Positions 33,436-42,138 of a DNA stretch of 64,000 nt are shown here, piece after piece (positions within the stretch are counted from its first letter, which is position 1; each line of letters begins with the position of its first letter). Under the pieces are notes generated by a model. It saw only the letters and a list, made by a program, of their open reading frames with translations. It was not told the origin of the DNA and made no database searches. A program made the translations under genes and the position numbers. Source of the DNA: Clostridium thermopalmarium DSM 5974 (lineage in GTDB: Bacteria > Bacillota > Clostridia > Clostridiales > Clostridiaceae); contig NZ_PVXN01000010.1 of NCBI RefSeq assembly GCF_002995795.1, positions 1-64,000 of the forward strand, read 5' to 3'.

Positions 33436-35868
33436 ATGAAATTAGATAAAGACACAATAAAGAAAGATTTTTCTAGAAAGCTTATAACTATGTTTTCAGA
33501 AGATGTAGAGGAAGCCTCAAATCTGCATAAATATTTAGCTTTTGGAAGCTTAATAAAAGAATACTGTGCAGAAAATTGGATGATGAGCAATAAAGCATAT
33601 ACAAAAGGTGAAAAAAAGCAGGTTTATTATTTTTCAATGGAATTCTTAATAGGAAAGCTTCTTAGAAGTAATTTATTAAATTTAGGCATAGAAAAAGAAA
33701 GTGAAGAAGCTTTAAAAGAATTGGGTATTGACTTAAATGAGCTCGAGGAATCAGAAATGGACGCAGGTCTTGGAAATGGGGGCCTTGGAAGATTAGCTGC
33801 TTGTTTTTTGGATTCTATGGCATCTCTTGAGATTCCAGGACATGGTTGTGGAATAAGATATAAATATGGGCTCTTTGAGCAAAAGATAGTAAACGGATAT
33901 CAAGTTGAGATACCAGATAATTGGCTAAAGGAAGGAAATGTGTGGGAAACAAGAAAGGATGATAAGGCTGTAGTTGTAAAATTTGGCGGTAATGTTACAC
34001 CGGTTACGATAAATGGTAGGTTAAACTTCATCCACGAAAATTATCGAGCAGTAAAAGCAGTACCTTATGATACTCCAATAATAGGATATAAAAATAAAAC
34101 TGTAAATACCTTAAGGCTTTGGAGTGCAGAGACATTTGAAAAGGATAAAGAATTAGATTTCTCATCTTTTAAATATGGAAATTATTCTAAGGCTGTAGAA
34201 TATAAATCTTCAGTAGAATCTATATCTCAAGTGCTCTATCCAGATGATTCCCAAATAGAAGGAAAAATATTAAGACTAAAACAGCAATACTTCTTTGTTA
34301 GTGCAGGAATACAAAGCATAATAAGAACTTATAAAAAGAGAAATAAACCAATAAATGAGTTAGACAAATATGTAGCGATTCATATCAATGATACTCATCC
34401 TGCTATAGCTGTACCAGAGCTTATGAGAATACTTATGGATGAAGAAGGCTTAGGGTGGGATGAAGCTTTTGAAATAACTAAAAATGTTATATCATATACA
34501 AATCATACTATAATGGCAGAAGCACTTGAAAAATGGCCTATTAATATATTTAAGGAATTGCTTCCAAGAATATATATGATTGTAGAGGAAATAAATAGAA
34601 GATTTATTGAAGAGCTCAAGTTAAAATACCATGAAGATTGGAACAAGATAAATAGCATGGCAATAATAAGTTCGGGGCAAATTAAAATGGCTAATTTAGC
34701 TATAATTGGTGGACATTCAGTAAATGGAGTGGCAAAACTTCATACTGAAATATTAAAAAAGAGAGAACTTGCAAACTTTTATGAACTCTATCCAGAAAGA
34801 TTTAATAATAAGACTAATGGTATAACTCATAGAAGATGGCTGTTGCAAGCTAATCCCAAGCTTGCTGAACTTATAACAAATACTATAGGAAATGACTGGG
34901 TTAGAAATCCTATAAAACTTGACGAGTTAGAAAAGTACGCTAAAGATAGCGGTTTCCAAGAAGAATTATATAATATAAAGAGAAATAATAAAATTAAGTT
35001 TGCAAAAGAAGTAGAAAACAAGTATGGAATAGTTGTAAATCCAGATTCTGTTTTTGATGTTCAAGCAAAAAGACTTCATGCATATAAGAGACAGTTACTA
35101 AACGTAATTCATATAGCTTATTTATATAATAATTTAAAAGAAAATCCTAATTTAGATATAATACCGCGAACTTTCTTTTTTGCAGCTAAAGCATCTCCTA
35201 GCTATTATTTAGCAAAGGAGATTATTAAACTAATAAACACTATTGGAGATAAAGTCAATAATGATAAGTCAATAAGAGATAAGATAAAAGTTATATTCTT
35301 GGAAAATTATAGGGTTTCTCTAGCTGAGAAAATAATACCTTGTGCTGATGTCAGTGAACAAATATCAACAGCATCAAAGGAAGCTTCGGGAACAGGAAAT
35401 ATGAAATTTATGATGAATGGTGCTGTTACTATAGCTACTTTAGATGGTGCTAATATAGAAATTAGAGATAGGGTAGGAGAAGAAAATATTGTGACCTTTG
35501 GGTTAACTGCAGAAGAAGTTATGAATTATGAGAAAAATGGTGGATACTGGTCAAAAGAATTATATTACAAGGACAGAAGAATTCATACAGTAATAGATCA
35601 AATGACTAATGGATATTTTGGAGTGCCAAGTTCTGAATTTAAAGATATTTATAATCACTTAGTTGAGCAGAATGACGAATACTTTGTATTTAAAGATTTT
35701 GATTCTTATGTAAAAGCACAGGAAAAGATAGATTTTCTATATAGACAAAGAAGTAAGTGGATGGAAATGTGCGCAATAAATATTGCAAAATCAGGTGCTT
35801 TTTCTAGCGATAATACCATTTTGCAGTATGCAAAGGAGATATGGCACAACATATCCACTAGAGATTAG
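33436..35868 (+). CDS. glgP: Glycogen/maltodextrin phosphorylase
   Basis: An 810-aa GT35 phosphorylase releasing glucose 1-phosphate. The N-terminal half has DAGLGNGGLGRLAACFLDSMA; the C-terminal half has KRLHAYKRQLLNVIH and the pyridoxal phosphate site EASGTGNMKFMMNGAVTIATLDGANIEI with its Lys. Length is typical. Translation starts after AGGAGTGG. In an operon with glgA, so synthesis and breakdown of the polymer are coupled, as in other clostridia that store granulose before sporulation. Confidence 0.96.
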   Translation: MKLDKDTIKKDFSRKLITMFSEDVEEASNLHKYLAFGSLIKEYCAENWMMSNKAYTKGEKKQVYYFSMEFLIGKLLRSNLLNLGIEKESEEALKELGIDLNELEESEMDAGLGNGGLGRLAACFLDSMASLEIPGHGCGIRYKYGLFEQKIVNGYQVEIPDNWLKEGNVWETRKDDKAVVVKFGGNVTPVTINGRLNFIHENYRAVKAVPYDTPIIGYKNKTVNTLRLWSAETFEKDKELDFSSFKYGNYSKAVEYKSSVESISQVLYPDDSQIEGKILRLKQQYFFVSAGIQSIIRTYKKRNKPINELDKYVAIHINDTHPAIAVPELMRILMDEEGLGWDEAFEITKNVISYTNHTIMAEALEKWPINIFKELLPRIYMIVEEINRRFIEELKLKYHEDWNKINSMAIISSGQIKMANLAIIGGHSVNGVAKLHTEILKKRELANFYELYPERFNNKTNGITHRRWLLQANPKLAELITNTIGNDWVRNPIKLDELEKYAKDSGFQEELYNIKRNNKIKFAKEVENKYGIVVNPDSVFDVQAKRLHAYKRQLLNVIHIAYLYNNLKENPNLDIIPRTFFFAAKASPSYYLAKEIIKLINTIGDKVNNDKSIRDKIKVIFLENYRVSLAEKIIPCADVSEQISTASKEASGTGNMKFMMNGAVTIATLDGANIEIRDRVGEENIVTFGLTAEEVMNYEKNGGYWSKELYYKDRRIHTVIDQMTNGYFGVPSSEFKDIYNHLVEQNDEYFVFKDFDSYVKAQEKIDFLYRQRSKWMEMCAINIAKSGAFSSDNTILQYAKEIWHNISTRD

Positions 35869-35873
35869 AAATT

Positions 35874-35911
35874 AAAAAAGAACAAACCCCATTTGGGATT
35901 GTTCTTTTTTA
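35874..35911. terminator. Bidirectional terminator between glgP and the LysM gene
   Basis: AAAAGAACAA with CCC pairs with GGG and TTGTTCTTTT; A run on the left and T run on the right serve both converging genes. Confidence 0.9.
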
Positions 35912-35917
35912 GCTAGA

Positions 35918-36646
35918 TTATTCTGTGTCTTTATCTTCTGAAGTGTTAGGGCTGTTAGCTTCATTTTCCATGTTATTAGAAGAGTTATTATCAATTGAAT
36001 TTGAGTTTACTGTACTACTTTCAGAATTAGGTATATATATTTCTAAGCCTACGCTTAATGCTGAAGGGTTGCTTATATTGTTTTTGCTCATAATTAAATT
36101 AACTGCAGAATTAATTTCTATGTTAGGAAGATATTCTTCAGCTATAGTATAAAGGGTATCGCCTTTTTGAACTATGTACTTTGTGCAGTTAGATGTATCT
36201 ATGTTATTAACTGGTATCATTAATTTAGAACCTACAGTAAGAAGTTCGCGATTTTTGATATTATTTATGGTTTCTAATGTTTTAACAGCATCTTCTTGGC
36301 CTTTCCAAGGCATAGTTTTTCTTGCAATGCTAAATAAAGTGTCTCCTTCTTGTACGGTATAATCTATATACCTTTCAACAGAATTATTATTTGTAGTTTT
36401 GCTTTCTTCAATATTGAGTGACACATTGTTGTTCTGCTTATTATGTGAAGTAGTATCTTCTGATGTGTCAGTATTTATATTGTTATCATTTTTATTTGAA
36501 GAAGAAGTATCTTCAACACTAATAACATTTTCTTTATCTGAGCCATCTATTAAGTTATTTAAGCTTCTTGCCATGAAAAATACTGTTAGAAATAATACTA
36601 CTGATGATGAAATTATTATTAATGTTTTTTTAATTTTAGAATTCAT
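35918..36646 (-). CDS. LysM-domain protein, membrane-anchored
   Basis: A 242-aa protein. An N-terminal membrane segment (~8-28, LIIISSSVVLFLTVFFMA) is followed by a Ser/Asn/Asp-rich linker (~30-90), then two LysM modules: YTVQEGDTLFSIARKTMPWK (~93-145) and YIVQKGDTLYTIAEEYLP (~158-208). The C-terminus is a low-complexity Asn/Ser tail. LysM modules bind peptidoglycan N-acetylglucosamine. There is no catalytic domain, so it is probably a wall-binding or spore-related structural protein. The first module is longer than usual (insert PWKGQEDAVK). Single gene. Confidence 0.85.
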   Translation of the reverse strand: MNSKIKKTLIIISSSVVLFLTVFFMARSLNNLIDGSDKENVISVEDTSSSNKNDNNINTDTSEDTTSHNKQNNNVSLNIEESKTTNNNSVERYIDYTVQEGDTLFSIARKTMPWKGQEDAVKTLETINNIKNRELLTVGSKLMIPVNNIDTSNCTKYIVQKGDTLYTIAEEYLPNIEINSAVNLIMSKNNISNPSALSVGLEIYIPNSESSTVNSNSIDNNSSNNMENEANSPNTSEDKDTE

Positions 36647-36807
36647 ATACTAAAATACCCCTTTCATAATATGTACTTATCTTGATTATTGACACATATT
36701 ATTTTTTTAAACTTGTCTAAGCCAATTTTTTTATAAAAAATTTTACATATTTTAATGCTTTTTATGCAAACTCTTATATATAAATATGTTTTTAAGGAGG
36801 TATTTCT

Positions 36808-37011
36808 ATGGATTTACAGAGAGTTCATGAAATTATAAATAGTCCTGAAAAGATAACAGTATTATATAAGGAGCATCCAGTATGGATTGAAGAAGTAGAT
36901 AATAATTCAAAAACAGTACAGGTTAGGACATTAGATACAAAAAAAGTTATGGGAGTATATGTAGAAGATTTAATAGATACAGGAGAAGTTTATGGAGATA
37001 TAAACCAATAA
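36808..37011 (+). CDS. sspH: Small acid-soluble spore protein, H type
   Basis: A 67-aa protein matching SspH-type SASPs: MDLQRVHEIINSPEKITVLY, PVWIEEVDNNSKTVQVRTLD and VEDLIDTGEV. These proteins are packed into the forespore and help protect the spore. AAGGAGG precedes the ATG. I could not pick out a convincing sigma-G promoter by eye. The next 64-aa gene lies 19 nt downstream. Confidence 0.88.
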   Translation: MDLQRVHEIINSPEKITVLYKEHPVWIEEVDNNSKTVQVRTLDTKKVMGVYVEDLIDTGEVYGDINQ

Positions 37012-37030
37012 GGATCTAGGAGTGAATTGA

Positions 37031-37225
37031 ATGTTTATTAGGAGAGATGTGTACGAAACTAAGATAGGAGATTATTTGTTTGTTATGAATGAAAGTAGAG
37101 GAGGAATAGAGGTTTTTGATAATCATAATAATATGATAAAAAACATAAATGAAGTTCCAGAAAATTTTAGAGAGTTCAAAGCAAAAGCACATAAAATATA
37201 TAAAGAAATACAAGAGGAAGAGTAA
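37031..37225 (+). CDS. Small protein, unknown function, 64 aa
   Basis: A 64-aa soluble protein (MFIRRDVYETKIGDYLFVMN then RGGIEVFDNHNNMIKNINEV). It has two beta strands then a charged C-terminal helix ending EIQEEE. Not recognised. TAGGAG lies upstream and the gene follows sspH by 19 nt, so it may also be made in the forespore, which is inference. Confidence 0.65.
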   Translation: MFIRRDVYETKIGDYLFVMNESRGGIEVFDNHNNMIKNINEVPENFREFKAKAHKIYKEIQEEE

Positions 37226-37302
37226 AGGTTAGAGAAAAATGTTTGGAAGTTTAGTAGCCGCGTTGAGTTTAGAAGTGAAGAAGGCTAGAGAGGAGTATAA
37301 AT

Positions 37303-38712
37303 ATGGGGAAAATAATAGGACATTATATAATGCCGCACCCGCCAATCATAATTAAAGAGATAGGAAAAGGAGAAGAAAATAAAGCTATAAACACAGTAAG
37401 TGCTTGTAATAAGATAGGAGAAGAAATAAGCAAACTTAGACCAGATACAATAATAATTATAACTCCTCATGGACATTTATTTAGAGATGCATTATCTATC
37501 TCTATGCTGCCAAAAGTGAGTGGAGATTTAGGAAGCTTTAACGCTCCAGAAGTCAAGTTCAATATTGATGTGGACTTAAAGCTTACAAAAAAGATAAGAG
37601 ATAAGGCGTATAAAGAAGGAATAATAACTGTTCCAATTGATGAAAAGGCATCTATGCAGTATGGAACATCACCAGAACTTGACCATGGCAGCATGGTGCC
37701 TCTTTATTTTGTAAATAATTATTATATAAATTATCAGATAGTCCATATAACTTATGGAATTCTATCCAAAGAGGAGTTATATAGATTCGGAATGATAATA
37801 AAAGAATCTGTAGAAGAAAGCAACAGCACAACAGTAGTAATTGCTAGCGGAGATTTATCCCATAGATTAAATAATAAAAGTCCTTATGGAGTCGCAGAGC
37901 ATGGAGAAGCCTTTGATAAAAAGTGCATGGAATTACTGCAAAATGGAGATATATTAGGCTTATTTAGTCTAGATAGAAAGATTGTAAAAGACGCTGGAGA
38001 ATGTGGGTTGAGATCCTTCTATATTCTGTCAGGAACTATGGATGGGTGTGAAGTTAAGGGTGAGACTCTATCTTATGAAGGGCCTTTTGGTATTGGGTAT
38101 GGTGTTATGAAATTTTATACAAGGGAATGCGAAGAGAGAAAACTTCTAAGTAAAATATCAGATATTAAGAAAAAAGAAATGAAGAGAATCAGAGAATGTG
38201 AAGATATATATGCAAAATTGGCTAGAAGTAGCCTTGAACATTATGTGAAAACGGGTAAATACATACATGTGCCAGTACTTTATGAAAAGATGCTTACCGA
38301 AAGGAATGGAGTTTTTGTGTCAATAAAAAAAGATGGAGAACTTAGAGGATGCATAGGTACTGTTTTTCCTACTACAGATTGTGTAGCAAAAGAAATAATA
38401 AAAAATGCAGTAGAAGCAGGACAAAGAGATCCTAGATTTTTACCAGTGGAGGAAAGGGAACTTCCAGATCTTGAATATTCAGTTGATATATTAATGCCTC
38501 CAATAAAAGCAACTAAAAAAGAATTAGATCCTAAAAAATATGGAGTAATAGTAAGAAAAGGCTCAAGGATAGGAATTTTGCTTCCAGATTTAGATGGAGT
38601 AGATACAGTGGAAGAACAAATATCAATAGCTTTAGAGAAAGCAGATATAGATGAAAATGAAGACTATGAAATAGAGAAATTTGAAGTCATAAGAAAAGGA
38701 AGTAAGTGTTAA
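37303..38712 (+). CDS. MEMO1-like / AMMECR1 fusion (AmmeMemoRadiSam proteins A and B joined)
   Basis: A 469-aa two-domain protein. Residues 1-~265 are a MEMO/LigB-like class III dioxygenase fold (GHYIMPHPPIIIKEIGKGEE, ITPHGHLFRDA, ELDHGSMVPLYF and VIASGDLSH). Residues ~290-465 are an AMMECR1 domain with the invariant LRGCIGT motif. In bacteria and archaea these two domains occur with a radical SAM protein as the AmmeMemoRadiSam set, whose reaction is unknown. No radical SAM gene is adjacent here. GAGAGGAG precedes the ATG. Confidence 0.9.
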   Translation: MGKIIGHYIMPHPPIIIKEIGKGEENKAINTVSACNKIGEEISKLRPDTIIIITPHGHLFRDALSISMLPKVSGDLGSFNAPEVKFNIDVDLKLTKKIRDKAYKEGIITVPIDEKASMQYGTSPELDHGSMVPLYFVNNYYINYQIVHITYGILSKEELYRFGMIIKESVEESNSTTVVIASGDLSHRLNNKSPYGVAEHGEAFDKKCMELLQNGDILGLFSLDRKIVKDAGECGLRSFYILSGTMDGCEVKGETLSYEGPFGIGYGVMKFYTRECEERKLLSKISDIKKKEMKRIRECEDIYAKLARSSLEHYVKTGKYIHVPVLYEKMLTERNGVFVSIKKDGELRGCIGTVFPTTDCVAKEIIKNAVEAGQRDPRFLPVEERELPDLEYSVDILMPPIKATKKELDPKKYGVIVRKGSRIGILLPDLDGVDTVEEQISIALEKADIDENEDYEIEKFEVIRKGSKC

Positions 38713-38719
38713 CAACTAA

Positions 38720-38747
38720 TTGTAAAAATAAGGAAAGATGGTATAAT
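38720..38747 (+). promoter_or_regulatory. Sigma-A promoter for the DUF6155-like gene
   Basis: TTGTAA, 16 nt, TATAAT with a TGG just before the -10. It lies 35 nt upstream of the chosen ATG. Confidence 0.55.
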
Positions 38748-38781
38748 TAAATTATAATCTGTACTAAAGTGATAGTAATTA

Positions 38782-39354
38782 ATGTATAAGTTTAAAAAAT
38801 ATTTTAAAAGCTTAAACACAAGAAGTGGGGTGGGGCACAAGAATATGGATATCAAGCTAAGGCAATATATAGACTCTTTGGATGAAGATGTGTTAAGACT
38901 TCAAGTAATTGATATGTACAGAATTTTTCCAGAGGTAAAAAAATACTATGATTTAAAGATAAACCCTGATTTAGAAAAAAAACTTTTAGATCAGTATAAA
39001 ATGTTGATAAAGAAGAAATTCTTTTTTCATAAAGGAAAGGTAAAAGTTAAATATTCAGATATTAGTAAAATTATAAGAGAATTTAATGATAAAGCAACTA
39101 TGCCTGATAATGTTGTAGAACTAATGCTTTATTATATTGATTTAGGAATAGAACTTGCCAATACTTATGGTATGGTGGAAGAAGAATTCTATATAAATAT
39201 TGAAGCTACTTTTGTTAAGGCTTTAAAACACATTTTTAGATACGATTTAAAAGATATATTTAAGGATAAAGTGAAGAACATAGTAGAAAGTATTTCAATT
39301 ACGCAAGGTGATTTTAAAGATAGTATGAGTAATATACTTTTCTCCTATTATTAA
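38782..39354 (+). CDS. DUF6155-like protein
   Basis: A 190-aa all-helical protein. The part from about residue 22 (MDIKLRQYIDSLDEDVLRLQ, then MYRIFPEVKKYYDLKINPD) follows the DUF6155 pattern of two helical repeats ending YGMVEEEFYINIEATFVKAL. Function unknown. The start is uncertain: ATG 38782 has an AAGTGAT site, while ATG 38845, where the family domain begins, has GTGGGGTGGGG upstream. If the latter is right the protein has 169 residues. Confidence 0.7.
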   Translation: MYKFKKYFKSLNTRSGVGHKNMDIKLRQYIDSLDEDVLRLQVIDMYRIFPEVKKYYDLKINPDLEKKLLDQYKMLIKKKFFFHKGKVKVKYSDISKIIREFNDKATMPDNVVELMLYYIDLGIELANTYGMVEEEFYINIEATFVKALKHIFRYDLKDIFKDKVKNIVESISITQGDFKDSMSNILFSYY

Positions 39355-39453
39355 CCATTTATGTAAATATAAAAATGACTAATAATTTAAGAAAAAATAG
39401 AGAAATATAAATTATGTAATATATATGCCAAAAATATAGGAGGAAAAGTACAT

Positions 39454-39693
39454 ATGGAAACACAACAAACTATAACAGTTACAAATGAATTTGGAAAAAA
39501 AGTAGAACTAGAATTAGTTGACAGAATAAGTATTGGAAAGGATACTTATGTAATAGTAGCTCAGCCAGGAGCAGATACTGCCAATGCTTATAGAGAAGTT
39601 AGCAGAAAAAATGGAATGATAGAATATGCATCAATAGGCTCAGGAGCAGAATTCCAAAGAGTTTTAAAAGCTTATAATGAAAAGAATAGTTAG
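39454..39693 (+). CDS. DUF1292 family protein
   Basis: A 79-aa protein with the DUF1292 layout (ITVTNEFGKKVELELVDRIS, GKDTYVIVAQP, then a C-terminal helix FQRVLKAYNE). The family is common in clostridia and bacilli and has no known function. AGGAGG lies upstream of the ATG. A hairpin follows directly. Confidence 0.82.
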   Translation: METQQTITVTNEFGKKVELELVDRISIGKDTYVIVAQPGADTANAYREVSRKNGMIEYASIGSGAEFQRVLKAYNEKNS

Positions 39694-39697
39694 TAAT

Positions 39698-39721
39698 AGA
39701 AGCCACCTTAAGGTGGCTTCT
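39698..39721. terminator. Hairpin between convergent genes
   Basis: AGAAGCCACCTT / AAGGTGGCTTCT is a perfect 24-nt palindrome between the DUF1292 gene and the opposing 92-aa gene. The T tail is poor on both sides, so it may be a weak terminator. Confidence 0.65.
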
Positions 39722-39736
39722 ATATATACATATAGA

Positions 39737-40015
39737 TTAATTTTCTAAAACTTCTATGTCTTTAGGCATATCAGATTCTATTAACATTTTTCCCTTTTTA
39801 GAAAGACTATATATTTTCTCAGGCTTATCCTTGCTTTGACTGCTTTGTAATAATGAACATTTTTCCAAATCCTTAATTGAAGCTCTAACGATAGCGTGGT
39901 ACTTTTTTACGAAGTTAGAACATATGCTATTAGCATCTAACTGTTTATCTGGGTATAACGTATTCAGTATTTTCTTTGCATAAGGCCTGTGACTCTTTTT
40001 TAATTTATCAAGCAT
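39737..40015 (-). CDS. Small winged-helix-like protein
   Basis: A 92-aa basic protein with helices (RPYAKKILNTLYPDKQLDAN, NFVKKYHAIVRASIKDLEKC) followed by a wing-like strand pair (PEKIYSLSKKGKMLI). This is the pattern of a small winged helix-turn-helix DNA-binding domain, though I cannot name the family. AGGAAGGTG precedes the ATG. Single gene. Confidence 0.6.
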   Translation of the reverse strand: MLDKLKKSHRPYAKKILNTLYPDKQLDANSICSNFVKKYHAIVRASIKDLEKCSLLQSSQSKDKPEKIYSLSKKGKMLIESDMPKDIEVLEN

Positions 40016-40150
40016 AGTAACACCTTCCTATTTTCATATAGTTAAACTTGATAAATAATATGAAAAAGCATGATATATTATTCTTAAAAAAGAAAAAATT
40101 TTACATATACATAATAAACTTATATAATTAAGTTGAAAGAGGTACTAGTT

Positions 40151-40678
40151 ATGATGAGATATGTTATAGTATGCTTATTAAAAGGGCAAGTGCTTGATTT
40201 TCATGAGACCATAGTAAATCAGGTATGCAAAAAATTCGATGTTAGAAGACAGAGGCTTTCTGCTCATTTTACGATTAAAGCACCTTTTGAAACTGATAAT
40301 ATTAAAGAAATAGAAAAACTCACAGAAGAATTTTGCAGCAAAAATGTAAAAACTTCAATCAAGATAGAAGGCTTTGGACATTTTAGAGATAATGTCATTT
40401 TTATGGATATTCATCCTTCAAGAGATGCTTTTAAGGTTCATGATAAATATATTGATGAACTGAAAAAGTTAAGTTGGTTAGAATGGAAGCAAAATGAAGG
40501 TGAGAATAAAAAATTTCACTGCACTATTGTCTCAAAAAGAATAAGAGAAAAGTTCAATGATATATGGAAATATGTTTTAAATTATGAAGCAAATTTTGAG
40601 ACTTATTTTGATAATATATCTATTTTAATATGGAGAAACTATAGATGGGAAACTTATAGAGAATATAAGTTGAGCTAG
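40151..40678 (+). CDS. 2H phosphoesterase (2'-5' RNA ligase-like)
   Basis: A 175-aa protein with the two His-x-Thr motifs of the 2H superfamily: SAHFTIKAPF (~39-48) and FHCTIVSKR (~127-135), in the usual two-lobed fold. Such enzymes act on 2',3'-cyclic or 2'-5' phosphodiesters in RNA or nucleotides. The start at ATG 40151 lies 7 nt after AGAGGT; the longer TTG start overlaps that site. Natural substrate unknown. Confidence 0.85.
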   Translation: MMRYVIVCLLKGQVLDFHETIVNQVCKKFDVRRQRLSAHFTIKAPFETDNIKEIEKLTEEFCSKNVKTSIKIEGFGHFRDNVIFMDIHPSRDAFKVHDKYIDELKKLSWLEWKQNEGENKKFHCTIVSKRIREKFNDIWKYVLNYEANFETYFDNISILIWRNYRWETYREYKLS

Positions 40679-40780
40679 GTTATACTAACTTATAAATATA
40701 TCTATAATTAAAAATGTATAATATAAATAAGATAAATGGTAAAAATAAAAGAGTAATGTATCTTAAAAAAGAAAGGATGA

Positions 40781-40978
<198 letters not shown>

Positions 40979-41005
40979 TTAAGTATCAAGTTTTATTAAA
41001 ATTAT

Positions 41006-41036
41006 AAAAGCCGCGATGTTGTATACGCGGCTTTTA
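41006..41036. terminator. Bidirectional terminator after ferredoxin
   Basis: AAAAGCCGCG / CGCGGCTTTT stem with a 10-nt loop, placed between convergent genes; the opposing gene's stop is 2 nt away. Confidence 0.92.
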
Positions 41037-41038
41037 TA

Positions 41039-41917
41039 TTATACTTCTTTATGGCCACTTTTTAAATCCTTTATTATGTTAAATAGATTATCTATGTGAT
41101 AATTATATACAATATCTAAGTCAGAATTAGAAGGTTCTAATTTCTGCTTATCTATATCAAATAAAGCCTTTGCCTTAACAAGGTTTTTCTCATTAAGAAA
41201 ACATGTAGAATTTAATGAATTAAGCATAAATAAATGGCTATAAGCTTTTTTGGAAAGCTTAAGAACTCTTTGAATATCAGCTATTTTATCATAATTATTT
41301 TTCTTAGGTATAATCTCATCCATATAAGATTTTATTAGGTTTTCAAGAGAAGATATTTTATTATTTAAAACTGATAAATCTACATCTTTATTATGGCAGA
41401 GTTTATCGCAAAAAAGGTTATCTATTATAGATATTATTTCTTCTTTAAACTTATATAAATTATCAAAATACTTAGGCGGATATATAAAATAATTTACTAA
41501 AACCGCAAAAAAAATTCCTATAAAGGTTTCTATAAGTCTGTGTATGCTATAAGAAAGAGGAGTTGTATCGTCTAAATTAACCATAATGGCAATAAAAACA
41601 ATGCAAGCTATAGATATAGATTTATTATATCCTAGTATATAGCATATGTGAATTAAAATAACAATGCCTATAGCAACAAGGAATGAATTTCCCGGCTGGA
41701 TTAGAGCAAATATAAATCCTATCAAAGCTCCAATGAAAGTTCCTATCATCCTATTTTTCCCGGTTTTAAATGTTTCATAAACGGAACTTTGCATACATAT
41801 TACTGCAGCTATACAGGCATAAAATGGAGAATCGAAAGCACGAAACATTCTTATAATCAATATGCATAAAAAAACAGAGATAGCTGTTTTCAGGTTTCTC
41901 ATACCCACTTTTTTCAT
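41039..41917 (-). CDS. Aromatic acid exporter-like (FUSC/DUF939) membrane protein
   Basis: A 292-aa protein: an N-terminal membrane part (~1-145, five to six spans, with DSPFYACIAAVICMQSSVYE and a basic loop TGKNRMIGTFIGALIGF) and a ~130-residue soluble helical C-terminus. This is the ArAE/FUSC layout of small-molecule efflux proteins such as YgaE. Substrate unknown. The start is set by GGGAGGA 10 nt before ATG 41917; a longer frame adds 18 poorly placed residues. Single gene. Confidence 0.82.
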   Translation of the reverse strand: MKKVGMRNLKTAISVFLCILIIRMFRAFDSPFYACIAAVICMQSSVYETFKTGKNRMIGTFIGALIGFIFALIQPGNSFLVAIGIVILIHICYILGYNKSISIACIVFIAIMVNLDDTTPLSYSIHRLIETFIGIFFAVLVNYFIYPPKYFDNLYKFKEEIISIIDNLFCDKLCHNKDVDLSVLNNKISSLENLIKSYMDEIIPKKNNYDKIADIQRVLKLSKKAYSHLFMLNSLNSTCFLNEKNLVKAKALFDIDKQKLEPSNSDLDIVYNYHIDNLFNIIKDLKSGHKEV

Positions 41918-42138
41918 GTTAAAATAGTCCTCCCTTAGTAAAGTGAATTGCATTATTAGTATATCATACATAATTGATTAATTATAGTAAATGGCAAATA
42001 GAGTAATACTATTGCTCCTTAAAATTATGTATAATTCAATGCTTATAAGCTAATATTAATATTAACGTATAAAAACACTAACCTTTGGTAACTATATGTG
42101 AAGTTGTTAATAGTTTCTAAATACTTGGGGGTGCTAAT

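Noticed and set aside
37239-37355. 38-aa frame (MFGSLVAALSLEVKK...) before the MEMO/AMMECR1 gene
   Set aside because: It overlaps the start of the larger gene by about 50 nt and its ribosome site is weak; a leader peptide is possible but not supported.
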